A stretch of DNA of 29,186 nt from contig CAZNYC010000044.1 in assembly GCA_964577175.1 (NCBI GenBank), positions 1-29,186 on the forward strand. Reading direction: 5' to 3'. This DNA comes from BS750m-G62 sp964577175 (lineage in GTDB: Bacteria; Planctomycetota; Phycisphaerae; FEN-1346). Positions 1-6,602 of the stretch are shown here, in pieces; positions within the stretch are counted from its first letter, which is position 1, and each line of letters starts with the position of its first letter. The notes below the pieces were generated by a model. That model did not search any database. It was given only the letters and a program-made list of their open reading frames with translations, and was not told where the DNA came from. A program made the position numbers and the translations under genes.

Positions 1-2
1 GC

Positions 3-647
3 ACCGTCGTCTGCCTCTCCAACTTCCCGGAGGCCGTCATCGACGTGCCGTTCGAATCCACCGCCGACAACGCCGCACTCGTCTACGAGGCCAACCCCGA
101 CGCCGTGCCCAAGGTCGGCACGCCGGTCGAGATCGTCCTCCGCCCCACCGAACGCCGCATCGAGCCGAAGCAGGTCCAGGCCGAGGTCGTGCTGGAGAAG
201 GGCAAGCCGCCCCGGCTCGACGGCAAGGCGATGGACCTGGAGACGCTCTCGGCCACCGTCAGCCGGCTGCCCGCCCGCATCCGGACGACCGTCCTGCGGG
301 TGGACCCGGACGAACGCTTCGGCCGCGTCATGAAGGTGCACGAGGCCCTCCGCAACGCGCTCATGCGCGTCCATATGACGCTGTACGAGCCGGCGGCCGA
401 CGGGCCCGAGAAGGCCCCGCCGCTCATCGTTCGCCTCGACGCCCAGGGCCGCGTGACCGTGGCCGGCAAGACGATGCCCGCCGAGGCGTTCCGCCAACAG
501 GTGGTCGACCTCGTCGGCAAGGCCGCCCGCGTCGACGTCCGGGCCGACGCCGGCGCCTCCTACAGCACCGTCGCGGAGATCATGGCCGCCGCCCGCGACG
601 CCGGCGCCAGCGTCACCCTCAGCCGCGAGGGCGACGACGGGAAGTAG
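3..647 (+). CDS. Protein with two ExbD/TolR-like domains, 3' end only
   Basis: The reading frame is open from the first bases of the window (frame starting at base 3), so the N-terminus lies upstream; the first internal GTG at 45 is probably not the start. The visible part, about 214 residues, contains two similar segments. Each has a beta strand, a short 'DGK/AGK' turn, a helix, then an 'LRVDPDERFG' or 'VRADAGASYS' segment and a second helix. This is the pattern of the periplasmic ExbD/TolR domain, whose family members couple proton flow through ExbB/TolQ to outer-membrane work. No membrane segment is visible because the N-terminus is missing. Two ExbD-like units in tandem would be unusual. 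A YbbR-type repeat protein is the main alternative. Function is inferred from pattern only; no ExbB gene is visible next to it. Confidence 0.5.
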   Translation, partial: TVVCLSNFPEAVIDVPFESTADNAALVYEANPDAVPKVGTPVEIVLRPTERRIEPKQVQAEVVLEKGKPPRLDGKAMDLETLSATVSRLPARIRTTVLRVDPDERFGRVMKVHEALRNALMRVHMTLYEPAADGPEKAPPLIVRLDAQGRVTVAGKTMPAEAFRQQVVDLVGKAARVDVRADAGASYSTVAEIMAAARDAGASVTLSREGDDGK

Positions 648-650
648 ATG

Positions 651-770
651 CGCGCCGGGTGCCGCGGATTGCTTGTCAATCCGTGTTCTCCGATGCGCGC
701 GGCGCGCCGGGTGCCGCGGATTGCTTGTCAATCCGTGTTCTCCGATGCGCGCGGCGCGCCGGGTGCCGCG
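651..770. repeat. 52-bp tandem repeat containing the CTTGT-loop hairpin
   Basis: Two exact 52-bp copies (651-702 and 703-754) and a 16-bp third part (755-770) follow the stop codon of the upstream gene. Each full copy holds one hairpin of the dispersed family described below, at 657-685 and 709-737: arms CGCGGATTG and CAATCCGTG around the loop CTTGT. The first arm has G where other copies have A, giving a G-T wobble in the stem. The rest of the gap to 883 holds a small hairpin at about 820-835 (GCCCCGC/GCGGGGC) and no gene. Confidence 0.9.
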
Positions 771-883
771 CTCGAACCGTCGCCAAAGGCTTCGCGCGCT
801 CGAGAAGGCCCGTGTTCGCCGCCCCGCTTGCGGGGCGCGTGCCTTTACCGAGCAAAGGGGGGCGCTCGCGAGTACCCGCGAAC

Positions 884-1783
884 TTACGTTCGCGGCTCGG
901 GCGGGTCCACCCACGCCCGCCAATCGTCGCCGATGACGCCCTCGTCGCGATACCGCTGCATCGCGCGCCGGCAGTAACACGGCCGGTTGTCGTCGAGCCC
1001 GCCGATCGCCCCCTCCAGCACCCCCGGCATGCGCCGGGCGGCGGCGTCGGCGGCCTGCTGCTCCGCCTCGGTCGCCATCCCCTCGAAGAGGACGTCCGGC
1101 ACCTGCGGCCGCTCGGCCACGCCCTCCGCCGGGTTCACCACCCACAGGAGCGGCGCATAACACATCTCCAATTCCCGCGCCAGCGCGAACTCCGGCGCCA
1201 GCGTCATCCCCACCACCGTCGCCCCCAGCGAGGCATACGCCCGGATCTCCGCCGGCGTCTCCAGCCGCGGACCGTCCGTCACGGCGCACACGCCCTCGGC
1301 CGCGTGCGCCAGCCCCGCCTCGGCCAGGGACGCGAGGAGCGCCGCCCGGCACGACGGGCAGAACGGCTCCGCGTGCCGCAGCACCCCCAGGCCCGACCGC
1401 GCAAAGAACGTCTTCGCCCGACGGGTGGTCAGGTCGAGAAGATCGTGCGGGACGACGAACGTGCCGACCGCCAGCCGCGGGTCGATGCCCCCGCACGCGC
1501 ACGTCGCCAGGACCGTGTCCACGCCGCGGTCCTTCAGCGCCCATAGGTTCGCGCGGTACGGGACGGCCCAGGCGCCGAGACGATAGCCGGTCTCGCCGTG
1601 CCGGGTCAGCAGGAGGACGTCGCGCCCGCCGGGCAGACGGGCCTCGAAGATGGGGCGCGAGAGGCCGAAGGGGGTTTCGTGCGGGGCACCCTCCCCGAGA
1701 TCGAACCCGCCGGTCTCTTGCAGGACGTGCCAGGCCCCGCTGCCGACGATGAGGCCCGTCCGCGGGGGGGGCTCGGGGGTCAC
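884..1783 (-). CDS. Purine nucleoside phosphorylase, MTAP/PNP family, probably 6-oxopurine type
   Basis: 299 residues, the normal size for the MTAP/PNP (trimeric nucleoside phosphorylase) family, which splits purine nucleosides with phosphate into base and sugar-1-phosphate. Seen: N-terminal glycine loop VGSG (13-16), phosphate-site RHG (61-63), PYRAN (75-79), GPR (171-173) and GMT (192-194). At the base-contacting position, where MTA phosphorylases carry Asp, this protein appears to have Asn217 in WVVN. From family knowledge this favours hypoxanthine or guanine nucleosides over adenosine. The GTG start at 1781-1783 overlaps the TGA of the HD gene by 4 bp (GTGA), so the two are translationally coupled. 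Because mqnC lies upstream on the same strand, deribosylation of a futalosine-type intermediate is a possible role (inference). General purine or methylthioinosine salvage is the conservative alternative. Confidence 0.85.
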   Translation of the reverse strand: MTPEPPPRTGLIVGSGAWHVLQETGGFDLGEGAPHETPFGLSRPIFEARLPGGRDVLLLTRHGETGYRLGAWAVPYRANLWALKDRGVDTVLATCACGGIDPRLAVGTFVVPHDLLDLTTRRAKTFFARSGLGVLRHAEPFCPSCRAALLASLAEAGLAHAAEGVCAVTDGPRLETPAEIRAYASLGATVVGMTLAPEFALARELEMCYAPLLWVVNPAEGVAERPQVPDVLFEGMATEAEQQAADAAARRMPGVLEGAIGGLDDNRPCYCRRAMQRYRDEGVIGDDWRAWVDPPEPRT

Positions 1784-2466
1784 GGGGCGTCCTCCTCGCC
1801 GTCCTCCAGGTCGAGGGCCTCGCGTTCGACGGCGAGTTGCTGCTTGAACTGCCGGGCGGCCGCCAGGCGCTGTTCGGCCAGGCGACGGGAGGTCTCGAGG
1901 TTGAACGCCTCCCGCAGGCGGGCCTCCCAGTACCCGTATTCCTCCCGCCGCTGCCACGCCCGGACGGAGTCGTCGACGCCGCGGCCCTCCAGGATGTGCC
2001 GGCGCATATCGCGCCACACGCCGAGGGCCCCGATGTCGTCGAGGCTGTCGGCGTCGGAGAGGAGTTTCGCCTCGGCCAGTTCGATGCTGGCGTCGTGCGC
2101 CCGCCGGATGACCTCCTGGATGCGCGACAGTTGCCGCTCCGGCACCCGGCCGCGAAGCCGGTCGCCCGCGAGTTCGGCACTGTATTCCTTGATGTCTTCG
2201 GCGCTCATCGTGGCCGCCGCGTACACCGTGCTGGTCCGGCGTTCCTCGTCCAGCCGCACCGTCGCCGCCTGGTGGAACAGGGCCGCCACCTGCAGGGCGA
2301 ACCGGTCGACCCGCCACTGGCGGACCTCCCGGCAATGGGAGAGCCGTTCCGCCACCTGCATGACCCGCAGGGAATGGTCGAAGAGGAACCGGTCCTCCCG
2401 GCCCAGGGGCGTCTCGGTGACGAGTACGTCTCGCGCCTCGTCGATCAGCGGTTCGAGTTCCGGCAC
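1780..2466 (-). CDS. HD-superfamily protein with an altered HD dyad
   Basis: 228 residues from a GTG start at 2464-2466, chosen because an AAAGGA ribosome site lies a few bases upstream and the homologous-looking region begins there. The fold signature of HD phosphohydrolases is visible: DHSLRVMQVAERL (His31), then AALFHQA (His65, Gln66), then RRAHD (His124) and LLSDADSLDDIGALGVWR (Asp138, Asp140). The eponymous His-Asp pair is His-Gln here, so one metal ligand is replaced. The late Asp residues and H124 are kept. The C-terminal third is rich in Arg, Glu and Ala and probably a long helix. It is coupled to the nucleoside phosphorylase by a 4-bp overlap, so a nucleotide or nucleoside substrate is plausible. 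Substrate and activity are unknown. Confidence 0.8.
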   Translation of the reverse strand: MPELEPLIDEARDVLVTETPLGREDRFLFDHSLRVMQVAERLSHCREVRQWRVDRFALQVAALFHQAATVRLDEERRTSTVYAAATMSAEDIKEYSAELAGDRLRGRVPERQLSRIQEVIRRAHDASIELAEAKLLSDADSLDDIGALGVWRDMRRHILEGRGVDDSVRAWQRREEYGYWEARLREAFNLETSRRLAEQRLAAARQFKQQLAVEREALDLEDGEEDAP

Positions 2467-2502
2467 CCCGGTTCCTTTCCCACGACCGTCGTGCGTTCGC
2501 GC

Positions 2503-2615
2503 GGTGCCACGGACGGCTTGTCCATCCGTGTTCTCCGCTCGCGGCGCACGGTTTGACGAGCAAACCGTGGCACCTGCGAGATCGCCGGGTGCCACTGGCG
2601 GCTTGTCCGCCAGTG
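2503..2615. repeat. Paired and single CTTGT-loop hairpins
   Basis: Three hairpins of the dispersed family lie in the 236-bp gap between mqnC and the HD gene. 2503-2530 and 2547-2574 form an inverted pair: GGTGCC leads into the first, GGCACC ends the second; loops are CTTGT and ACGAG. 2587-2615 is a single copy whose stem is different but still pairs perfectly: CACTGGCGG with CCGCCAGTG around CTTGT. The first copy has one mismatch (C opposite A). Downstream to 2702 is GC-rich sequence without a gene. Confidence 0.9.
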
Positions 2616-2702
2616 CGTTACGCGCGCCGAACGGCGCGCGGCCCCCAAGCGGGCCGGCGAAGACGGGCGCCCTCGTGCAGGCGACACCTCTGGCTATATC
2701 GG

Positions 2703-3773
2703 TCACCCATCGACCGTCTGATAACGAGAATCCCGCTGCCGCGCCTCGAACCCCGCCGCTTCGATCAGCCGCCGCAGCAGCCCCGGCGACGCCCGGTGCC
2801 GACACCCCGTGGCGGCCACCACGTTCTCCTCGATCATCGTGGACCCGAGGTCGTTCGCCCCGAACCCGAGGGCCGTCTGCCCGATGCGCGGCCCCATCGT
2901 CACCCACGAGGCCTGCACGTTCGGCACGTTGTCGAGCACGAGGCGCGCCACGGCCACCGTCCGCAGGTACTCGGCCCCGCTCGCCGGCCGCCACCCCTCC
3001 GGCAGGCCGCCCGATTCGGCGAGTTGCGTGTGCGGGGCCTGAAACGGCCACGCGATAAAGGAGAGGAACCCGCCGGTCTCGTCCTGCACCTCGCGGACCC
3101 GCAGCAGGTGCGCGATCCGCTCGGCGGGCGTCTCGACGTGGCCGAAGACCATCGTCGCGCTGGCGGGCATGCCCAGGGCGTGGGCGGCCCGCATGACGCC
3201 GAGCCATTCGTCCGCCGTGCACTTGCGGGGACTGATGCGGCGGCGGACGCGGTCGACGAGGATCTCCGCCCCGCCGCCCGGCAGGCTGTCGAGCCCCGCC
3301 GCCCGCAACCGCGCCAGGACCTCCGCGTACGTGAGCCCCGCCCGCCGGGCCATGGCGTGCACCTCCGGCGGGCTGAAGCAGTGCAGCCGCACGCCGGGGA
3401 ACCGCTCGCGAATCCGCCGAAGTAGCCCCTCGTAGTAATCGAGGTCCGTCCGCGGCGAGAGGCCGCCCTGTCCCAGGATGTGCGTGGCCCCGAGGGCCTC
3501 CGCTTCCTCGATCTTGGCGGCAATGGCCGACTCCGACAGGACGTACGCCTCCGGGTCGCCCTCGGCCCGCCAGAAGGCGCAGAAGCGGCACCGGCACTCG
3601 CACAGGTTCGAGAAGTTGACGTTCCGGTCGATGGCGAACGTGCGGTACGGCTCGGGGTGGAGGCGCCGGCAGACGGCGCCGGCCCGCCGGCCGAGGTCCA
3701 GGAGGTCGGCCTCGGTGAGGAGGTGCAGGGCCTCGTCGGCCTCGATGCGGGGGATGGGAGGGGAATCGGGCAT
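2703..3773 (-). CDS. mqnC: Cyclic dehypoxanthinyl futalosine synthase (radical SAM)
   Basis: 356 residues. A radical SAM enzyme of the futalosine menaquinone pathway, converting dehypoxanthine futalosine to the cyclic compound. Seen: the 4Fe-4S motif CxxxCxxC at C58, C62 and C65 preceded by DRNVNFSNLC, then FCAFWR, LGQGGLSP, FSPPEV, GLDSLPGGGAEIL, RVRRRISPRK, MVFGHVET, FIAWPFQ and the C-terminal WVTMGP...GFGANDLGSTMIEENVV segment. The last segment distinguishes MqnC from MqnE. The ATG at 3771-3773 is chosen over an upstream in-frame ATG because GAGGG sits five bases before it and the upstream residues are low in family resemblance. It has its own promoter (3783-3812). The other pathway gene here, mqnA, is 2.8 kb away on the same strand, across an inserted module. 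Confidence 0.95.
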   Translation of the reverse strand: MPDSPPIPRIEADEALHLLTEADLLDLGRRAGAVCRRLHPEPYRTFAIDRNVNFSNLCECRCRFCAFWRAEGDPEAYVLSESAIAAKIEEAEALGATHILGQGGLSPRTDLDYYEGLLRRIRERFPGVRLHCFSPPEVHAMARRAGLTYAEVLARLRAAGLDSLPGGGAEILVDRVRRRISPRKCTADEWLGVMRAAHALGMPASATMVFGHVETPAERIAHLLRVREVQDETGGFLSFIAWPFQAPHTQLAESGGLPEGWRPASGAEYLRTVAVARLVLDNVPNVQASWVTMGPRIGQTALGFGANDLGSTMIEENVVAATGCRHRASPGLLRRLIEAAGFEARQRDSRYQTVDG

Positions 3774-3782
3774 CGCGCCCTC

Positions 3783-3812
3783 AGTATACCGCCCGGCCCC
3801 GCCGCCCGGCAA
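3783..3812 (-). promoter_or_regulatory. Predicted promoter of mqnC
   Basis: On the minus strand: -35 TTGCCG (3807-3812), 18-base spacer, -10 TATACT (3783-3788), then the ribosome site and ATG of mqnC. The same -35 and -10 hexamers appear before the methyltransferase gene and, with small changes, before mqnA and greA. Confidence 0.6.
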
Positions 3813-3921
3813 CGCGCGGCGAACCTTACCGCCGGACAACATCTCCCCCTTCACGGTTTCGCCCAAACAGAGCGAACGACAGCAGCTGATTTTCACATCG
3901 TGGCGCCCACCAAGGCAACGC

Positions 3922-3940
3922 TACTTATAGTCTGTAGACC
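3922..3940 (+). promoter_or_regulatory. C-box-like operator of the restriction-modification controller
   Basis: ACTTATAGTC followed by TGTA and GACC, 52 bases before the controller ATG. C proteins of type II restriction-modification systems bind paired dyads with GACT/AGTC half-sites and a TAT-like centre. Here three of the four half-sites are recognisable (tACT, AGTC, GACc) and the fourth is not. The match fits the neighbouring regulator, which resembles C proteins, and suggests autoregulation of the regulator and the gene after it. Confidence 0.55.
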
Positions 3941-3991
3941 GGCCGCCTCCAATGAGTTCGATTAGGGCTTCACGCCCGGAAAGGGGCCCGC

Positions 3992-4219
3992 ATGGGAAGC
4001 CAACTCCTTGCCAGATTCGGACGCAACGTTCGCCGTCGCCGGGTTCGAGCCGGCCTCTCCCAGGAAGCCCTTGCGACCAAAGCGGGGTTGCACCGCACGT
4101 ACATAGGAAGCGTGGAACGTGGCGAGCGGAACGTCAGCCTTCTGAACATCGCCAAGATATCCCAAGCGCTGGGGACAAAGCCCGAACGTCTTGTTGCTGG
4201 ACTTGTGCGCAAACCGTAG
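3992..4219 (+). CDS. C-protein-like HTH regulator (XRE family)
   Basis: 75 residues, almost entirely one five-helix XRE/HTH_3 domain. Seen: FGRNVRRRRVRAGLSQEALATKAGLHRTYIGSVERGERNVSLLNIAKISQAL; the LHRTYIG..ERGERN.SL.NI string is typical of C (controller) proteins of type II restriction-modification systems, which bind C-boxes and delay expression of the restriction gene after entry into a new host. AAAGGGG precedes the ATG by six bases. A C-box-like site lies upstream (3922-3940), and the next gene starts 16 bp after the stop, so both are probably on one transcript. Codon use is less GC-rich than in the surrounding genes. Confidence 0.88.
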   Translation: MGSQLLARFGRNVRRRRVRAGLSQEALATKAGLHRTYIGSVERGERNVSLLNIAKISQALGTKPERLVAGLVRKP

Positions 4220-4235
4220 ATAGACGAGGGGCCAC

Positions 4236-5414
4236 ATGGCTCTAGTGCGGGAAATCCTCATTCTTGCTGGCGGAGTTGGCCGAGATTATCCGACCACCAC
4301 TGAACTCCTGCAGGTACGGCCCCTGACTCCCTTCTTCCAACTTGGCGGGAGCCTCGACGTATGCCGCCTCGGAGACCTTGACGGGGAATGCACCCGTCGT
4401 GAGCTGCTCGCCAGATTCCTGATACTCAGCGCGGTGCTGGACCAAGGGCCGGACATCATCGGTGTGCGACTTCTTGCCAAGAAGGTCACAGACCGCTTGT
4501 ACGAAGCGGACATCCGGTTCCTGCACGAGCCGGAGAGCTTCTTTGAGAACATTGCCACCGTCTTGTCAATTGTCGACGAGGCCAACGAGGAAGTCTCAGG
4601 CGAGCGTGCCGAGGACTGGGCGGCGGATAATCAGTCCACCGCCGGCAAGTACAACCTGTTCCTGGACAACAGCCGCCAAACCCTGAACTATGTGGTCTTT
4701 CGCTGGGGCACGCCTCTTTCGCTACCCATGCTTCAACGCCAGGCGGCTGCCGAAGAGCCATATGCAGCCGAGGCCTTCTGCCGCTTCCTTTGGTCATTTC
4801 CCTCCGCCGAGGAGATGAGCCGGCAAGTAAAGGACCATCGTCGATTTGGCCTAGGAAAATGCATAGGTGACAAAGCCGCCCACCTTTTCGCGAAGTGGGC
4901 CGTGTCCACCTTCGCCGTGTTGAAAAAGGACGACCCTGCTTGGGGCGGGCTCTCTTACGAGATTCCCTTGGACAGCAACGTGGGCCGTGTTCTCTGGCGC
5001 ACGGGATGTCTCCTGGAGTGGGCCGACGAGGAAGACTACGAGAAGAAGACGGTCATCCGGCCCGGCCAAGGTAAAGGGGGCACGGATTACATCCGGGCGA
5101 CGCAAATCCGCGGCATGAAAGCGACCGCCGCCCTGCCGGAAGAGGTTGAAGACACATACCGGTCCGCATGCTGCGACTATCTCTGCTGCAATAAGAGGCC
5201 GCCGCGAACCATTCAGATCCAGAGATTGATTAACGCTTATCTACTGGTGTACGGGGCGGGTGCGTCTGTTGCGAATGTGGACGACGGTTTGATCCACATC
5301 GGCACGCACTACTGCTGGAACCACTCTGAGCCTGCATGCGATTCATGCCCGCTCCGCGACGTATGCCGTGCGGCCCAGGGGGAGGCACCTCTCATCGAAA
5401 ACTACCGGACCTGA
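4236..5414 (+). CDS. Endonuclease III-like Fe-S HhH-GPD protein, candidate restriction effector
   Basis: 392 residues, against about 210 for E. coli endonuclease III. Seen: an N-terminal helical part with LLARFLILSAVLDQ (58-70), comparable to the early HhH-GPD helices; a hairpin-like IGDKAAHLF with Lys213 where endonuclease III has its Schiff-base lysine (GRKTA); PLDSNVGRVLWRTG with Asp246 matching the catalytic Asp (VDTHVFRV); and a C-terminal cluster motif C360-x7-C368-x2-C371-x5-C377, close to the family's C-x6-C-x2-C-x5-C. Lys and Asp are 33 residues apart instead of about 18, so there is a short insertion. Residues 115-200 have no match that I recognise. The gene follows a C protein and converges on a DNA methyltransferase (19-bp gap), which is the position of the nuclease in a C-controlled system. 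No PD-(D/E)XK or HNH motif is obvious. Alternatives: a mismatch glycosylase accompanying the methyltransferase, or a repair enzyme. The fold assignment is firm; the restriction role is inference. Confidence 0.75.
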   Translation: MALVREILILAGGVGRDYPTTTELLQVRPLTPFFQLGGSLDVCRLGDLDGECTRRELLARFLILSAVLDQGPDIIGVRLLAKKVTDRLYEADIRFLHEPESFFENIATVLSIVDEANEEVSGERAEDWAADNQSTAGKYNLFLDNSRQTLNYVVFRWGTPLSLPMLQRQAAAEEPYAAEAFCRFLWSFPSAEEMSRQVKDHRRFGLGKCIGDKAAHLFAKWAVSTFAVLKKDDPAWGGLSYEIPLDSNVGRVLWRTGCLLEWADEEDYEKKTVIRPGQGKGGTDYIRATQIRGMKATAALPEEVEDTYRSACCDYLCCNKRPPRTIQIQRLINAYLLVYGAGASVANVDDGLIHIGTHYCWNHSEPACDSCPLRDVCRAAQGEAPLIENYRT

Positions 5415-5433
5415 CGTGGCGCACGAAAGCCGC

Positions 5434-6366
5434 CTACTTCTCTTGGAATAGAGGAAGGTTCTCCGTACGCAGGACGCGCTTCGGCCGGTACTGCAGCTTC
5501 TCGAAAACCGCCAGGAGCTGTTCTTTGCGAATAGACAAGGTCTCGTTGAGCCTGTCGCGCGCGTATTCCACGTATCGCGGTTCGATATCAAGTCCCAGAA
5601 AACGCCGTCCCATGTGGTGAGCCACCTTGGTGGTCTGCCCACTGCCCACAAAGGGGTCAAAGACAAGCGCGCCCTCGTACGTATACAGCTGGATTAGACG
5701 AAAGGGGATCTCCTCGGGAAACGGGCACGGGTGGTCCACGTGGCCCGGTGGGACCGGGGCAATATGCCAGACGGTGTTGGCCAACTCCTTCTTGAAGAGA
5801 TCGTCAATCGGCACCTTAGCGGCCTCTCTCTCCGACTCATCCCGGCCCGAGTAGACGGGAAGGCCCTCCTTGCGAAAAACCAGAATGTACTCGGTCATGA
5901 TATTCGGGTAGAAATACCCAGGGTACGGTTTCTGGATAAAAACGCCCGCACGCTTGACGCCCCCCGTGACCTTGTGCCATACGAAGTCCTGGTGAAACCG
6001 CCAACCCCACTTGACCATCAGGCTCGTGAAGTCGAAGGGCAGAGGATAGTGGTCGCCGTTGAGCAGGACCGTGCCAATCACCACGCCACAGTATCCCCCT
6101 GGTTTGGTCTTTGTGACTAAGGGTTGAAAAACTCCTTCAAGCCACGCCAGGTAGTCGGCGTAATCGCCGTAACCCTTGTCGTACTGGCGATTGCGGTACC
6201 ACTCGTTCTTGCCGCGTGTGTGGACGTCGTAGTCAATGGCGTTCCAGTAGGGAGGCGAGGTCACCGTCAGGTCGACGCTTTCGTCCGGCAGAATGCTCAG
6301 GTCTTCTGCCGATTGCAGGACAATCCGGTCGATGTGCGGGGCATCTGAAGTCAAGTCTGACGCCAC
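5434..6366 (-). CDS. DNA methyltransferase, beta class, N4-cytosine or N6-adenine
   Basis: 310 residues. Uses S-adenosylmethionine to methylate an exocyclic amino group of a base. Seen in order: catalytic motif IV TSPPYW near the N-terminus, a middle region with target-recognition-like sequence (KEGLPVYSGRDESEREAAKVPIDDLF), then PFRLIQLYTYEGALVFDPFVGSGQT (motifs X and I) and GRRFLGLDIEPRYVEYARDRL. Motif IV before motif I makes it beta class; SPPY is more common in N4-cytosine enzymes, but N6-adenine cannot be excluded. The GTG start at 6364-6366 is preferred since AAGGGAG lies seven bases upstream; a longer form from GTG 6423 adds 19 residues with no ribosome site. GC content falls to about 43% in one hand-counted 60-base line (5881-5940), well below flanking genes. 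It converges with the HhH-GPD gene. Confidence 0.92.
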   Translation of the reverse strand: MASDLTSDAPHIDRIVLQSAEDLSILPDESVDLTVTSPPYWNAIDYDVHTRGKNEWYRNRQYDKGYGDYADYLAWLEGVFQPLVTKTKPGGYCGVVIGTVLLNGDHYPLPFDFTSLMVKWGWRFHQDFVWHKVTGGVKRAGVFIQKPYPGYFYPNIMTEYILVFRKEGLPVYSGRDESEREAAKVPIDDLFKKELANTVWHIAPVPPGHVDHPCPFPEEIPFRLIQLYTYEGALVFDPFVGSGQTTKVAHHMGRRFLGLDIEPRYVEYARDRLNETLSIRKEQLLAVFEKLQYRPKRVLRTENLPLFQEK

Positions 6367-6446
6367 TGGCGAACTCCCTTCGCGGACAGTCCGTGCAAGG
6401 TCCTCATGGGCCTGGAAACCCACCAGGCAGGCATCACGCGCGCTCA

Positions 6447-6460
6447 GTCAGGTGCCTGAC
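6447..6460. promoter_or_regulatory. Palindrome at the methyltransferase promoter
   Basis: A perfect 6-bp inverted repeat GTCAGG / CCTGAC with a 2-bp centre lies 9 bases downstream of the predicted -10 of the methyltransferase promoter, over the expected transcription start. This is a good place for a repressor site. It does not match the C-box at 3922, so the binder is unknown. Confidence 0.4.
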
Positions 6461-6469
6461 GACGGACGC

Positions 6470-6498
6470 AGTATATCGTGTAACCTGGGGCTCGGCAA
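6470..6498 (-). promoter_or_regulatory. Predicted promoter of the methyltransferase gene
   Basis: On the minus strand: -35 TTGCCG (6493-6498), 17-base spacer, -10 TATACT (6470-6475). The start codon lies about 100 bases downstream. The hexamers are identical to those before mqnC. Confidence 0.6.
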
Positions 6499-6602
6499 GC
6501 CTGCAGAGCGACGCCTATTGCTTAGGCTCGCGCGGGCCCCATCGTCCAACCAGGGGCACGGGCTGATCTGGGCGGGCCGGGGCCGGTGCCATCCGCCGAA
6601 CC

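Noticed and set aside
651..770. CRISPR array
   Set aside because: The repeats are direct, abutting 52-bp units with no variable spacers and no cas genes nearby.
2547..2574. TTGACG in the hairpin as a -35 element
   Set aside because: None of the copies checked has a -10-like hexamer 16-18 bases downstream.
2703..3773. Identification as mqnE (aminofutalosine synthase)
   Set aside because: The C-terminal GFGANDLGSTMIEENVV string and the GQGGLSP segment are those of MqnC.
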